A program made the translations under genes and the position numbers. Positions 5,261 through 6,529 of a stretch of DNA of 6,529 bases are shown here, piece by piece (the first letter of the stretch is position 1; every line of letters starts with the position of its first letter). The notes below the pieces were generated by a model, which did no database searches, was not told the DNA's origin, and saw nothing but the letters and a program-made list of their open reading frames with translations. The stretch lies in contig JADFQT010000148.1 of NCBI GenBank assembly GCA_022561675.1, positions 1 through 6,529 of the forward strand. The letters run 5' to 3'. This stretch comes from Chloroflexota bacterium (GTDB lineage: Bacteria > Chloroflexota > Dehalococcoidia > Lucifugimonadales > UBA3495).

Positions 5261-5333
5261 ACCAAATGATTCGGTGTGACCTTCAGATATGACTTGCGAA
5301 TGGGCTTACTCCAGGCTTTGACTGCTGCAGGCG

Positions 5334-6434
5334 TCAGGGTAAGACCCGCTCGAACACATAACGTCCCAGGTCCTTGTTCTCGAGGAAATCGAACCCGTCG
5401 AAATCACCGCCGCAGCCAATTACCGGTACCATCTCCTCATAAAGCGACCCGTGGCTGCGCAGACCGCCGGGCATGGTCACTTCGGCCGGATCTCCAAAGA
5501 CCACATCAGCGGCGCCAAGGACCATTATGTCCCCAATCCGGCTACCCATTAACCGGAATCTATGGGCTGCCGCCTCCCGGTCCAACGCTTGATCCACTCC
5601 GTCCAGGTTGTTGAGAATACCCAAGGCCCGCTCCCGGTCCCTTTCATCCAGATAAAGGTAAATGCAGCCCCCCAGGTTGGAGTGATGCACCGTGTACTGG
5701 TCTTTTATGATGGGGACGGCCCGGGCCCGGATGCCGTGCCGGTCCAGTTCGGCGGGTAAATGAATCATGCGGCTTTTGGAAGACATTCCGTGGTCGGCCG
5801 TAATCAGGATTTCGGCGTCCGGAAGGCTCTCCATCAGCAAGCCGACGGCTCGGTCCAACAGGGCCAGGTGGTCCGATGATTCCGGTTGTTCGGGAGCGTA
5901 GGTGTGCATCGCGTAGTCGGTGGTGGTCAAATACACCAGGTCGTAGCTTTCCTGGGCCAGGACATGACGGGCCGCGTCCACGATCCAGCCATTCACCTCA
6001 AGAGAGTAGACCGGAGGGGGCTGACCGATAGCATCCACCACCCGACTGTCCGGCTCTTCGGAAGAGAAGGCCACGGTGGCCCCGTCTCCCAGCAGTCTCC
6101 TGAGCTTGTCTTTGGAGCTAATCAGGAGTGACCTGGCGCCTTGTCGGGTCGCTCGCTGAAACATGGTCTCGGCCTGGATATACTCCCCGGATTCCATATA
6201 ATGCTCCGAGCCGGATTCCCGATCCAGCCAGTAATTGGAAGTGATGCCGTGGGACTCGGGATAGCTGTTGGTTACGAGGGAGGTATTGTTAACGTTGGTG
6301 ACGGTGGGCATCATTGCCCTGACCTCCGTCTGAAACCCCTTTTTGGCCAGCTCTCTGAAATTAGGCGCCGGGCAACTATCCAGATACGTGGGATCCAGAC
6401 CATCTACCATTACTAACACTGTGGTGCGGGCCAT
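5334..6434 (-). CDS. Phosphonoacetate-hydrolase-like metalloenzyme (alkaline phosphatase superfamily)
   Basis: 366 residues with the di-zinc alkaline-phosphatase/nucleotide-pyrophosphatase fold, most like phosphonoacetate hydrolase (family gene name phnA), which cleaves the C-P bond of phosphonoacetate to acetate and phosphate. Seen metal ligands by family alignment: Asp11 (MVDGLDP), nucleophile Thr46 (PTVTNVNN), Asp173 and His177 (TTDYAMH), Asp214-His215 (TADHGM) and His328 (RSHGS). Residues around the substrate match that enzyme: HGITSNYW with Asn67, and SSKDKL with Lys108 and Lys110. It has no signal peptide, so it is probably cytosolic. The start is supported by GGAGGA 6 nt before the ATG. 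It stands alone, without a visible phosphonate transporter or LysR-type regulator, and converges on the voltage-sensor gene. A related phosphodiesterase or pyrophosphatase activity is the main alternative. Confidence 0.85.
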   Translation of the reverse strand: MARTTVLVMVDGLDPTYLDSCPAPNFRELAKKGFQTEVRAMMPTVTNVNNTSLVTNSYPESHGITSNYWLDRESGSEHYMESGEYIQAETMFQRATRQGARSLLISSKDKLRRLLGDGATVAFSSEEPDSRVVDAIGQPPPVYSLEVNGWIVDAARHVLAQESYDLVYLTTTDYAMHTYAPEQPESSDHLALLDRAVGLLMESLPDAEILITADHGMSSKSRMIHLPAELDRHGIRARAVPIIKDQYTVHHSNLGGCIYLYLDERDRERALGILNNLDGVDQALDREAAAHRFRLMGSRIGDIMVLGAADVVFGDPAEVTMPGGLRSHGSLYEEMVPVIGCGGDFDGFDFLENKDLGRYVFERVLP

Positions 6435-6529
6435 GGAAATTCCTCCACCATCAAGTTTGTGAACCCTTGTCCAGAACCGGGCTTACAAGTTCCAGCTAAA
6501 TGATAGGTCCCACGGCTAATCGCATCGAT
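6435..6529 (-). other. Upstream region of the phosphonoacetate-hydrolase-like gene, to window end
   Basis: 95 bp without an ORF. It contains the ribosome site gtggaggaatttcc directly before the ATG. I see no convincing -35/-10 pair or operator; the promoter may lie beyond the window. Confidence 0.5.

Larger units (their letters stand above)
4821..5283. repeat. 16-bp direct repeat bracketing the voltage-sensor gene
   Basis: gattcggtgtggcctt (4821-4836) and gattcggtgtgacctt (5268-5283) differ at one position. The first copy covers the GTG candidate start; the second lies just after the stop. Together they frame an AT-richer segment. A match this good between two places in a window of this size is not astronomically unlikely by chance, so its placement around exactly one atypical gene is the main argument. 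Confidence 0.5.

Noticed and set aside
5319..5336. tgac...gtca inverted ends between the voltage-sensor and phosphonoacetate-hydrolase genes as a bidirectional terminator
   Set aside because: Only four paired bases, with a long unpaired interior.
1..6529. CRISPR array, tRNA or rRNA genes
   Set aside because: No regularly spaced repeats, and I found no cloverleaf or rRNA-like sequence on either strand by eye.

Overview
The window is a piece of bacterial chromosome, probably from a metagenome or a contig edge. It has a fairly GC-rich background (about 60-65% in the large genes by hand sampling). Single-gene housekeeping blocks are mixed with accessory genes and short palindromic interspersed repeats. 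The repeat style (ends of the type tgtcattccgaaggagcgaag), the cysteine-less SCP2-type thiolase and the phosphonate hydrolase would fit an uncultured Chloroflexota/Dehalococcoidia-like bacterium. That assignment is inference only; no marker gene here settles it.

Layout. 1-708 (+) is folD without its N-terminus, cut by the window edge. 798-1886 (+) is queA, the queuosine-pathway tRNA enzyme. Convergent to it, 1921-2277 (-) is a small VOC/glyoxalase-fold protein. 2304-2474 is a MITE-like palindromic repeat (copy A). 2581-3030 (-) is a Fur/PerR-family repressor with a good promoter, whose -35 is covered by one arm of a perfect 10+10 bp inverted repeat. 3329-4504 (-) is a thiolase-fold protein that lacks the nucleophilic cysteine. 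4581-4727 is a second copy of the same repeat (copy B) in opposite orientation. 4829-5260 (+) is a small, AT-richer gene encoding an isolated voltage-sensor domain with no pore. 5334-6434 (-) is a phosphonoacetate-hydrolase-like metalloenzyme. The last 95 bases hold its upstream region.

There is no convincing multi-gene operon except possibly folD-queA (89 bp apart, same strand). The other genes look like separately transcribed units. The two repeat copies face each other and bracket the fur and thiolase genes, so this 2.1-kb segment may have been moved or inverted as a block. The most unusual item is the voltage-sensor gene. It has a Phe-x-x-Asp charge-transfer motif in S2, an Asp in S3, and an S4 with eight basic residues in a row at every third position, built from a 36-bp tandem duplication. 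The gene is bracketed by a near-perfect 16-bp direct repeat, and only 73 bp remain before the next gene, so a pore domain cannot be hidden downstream.
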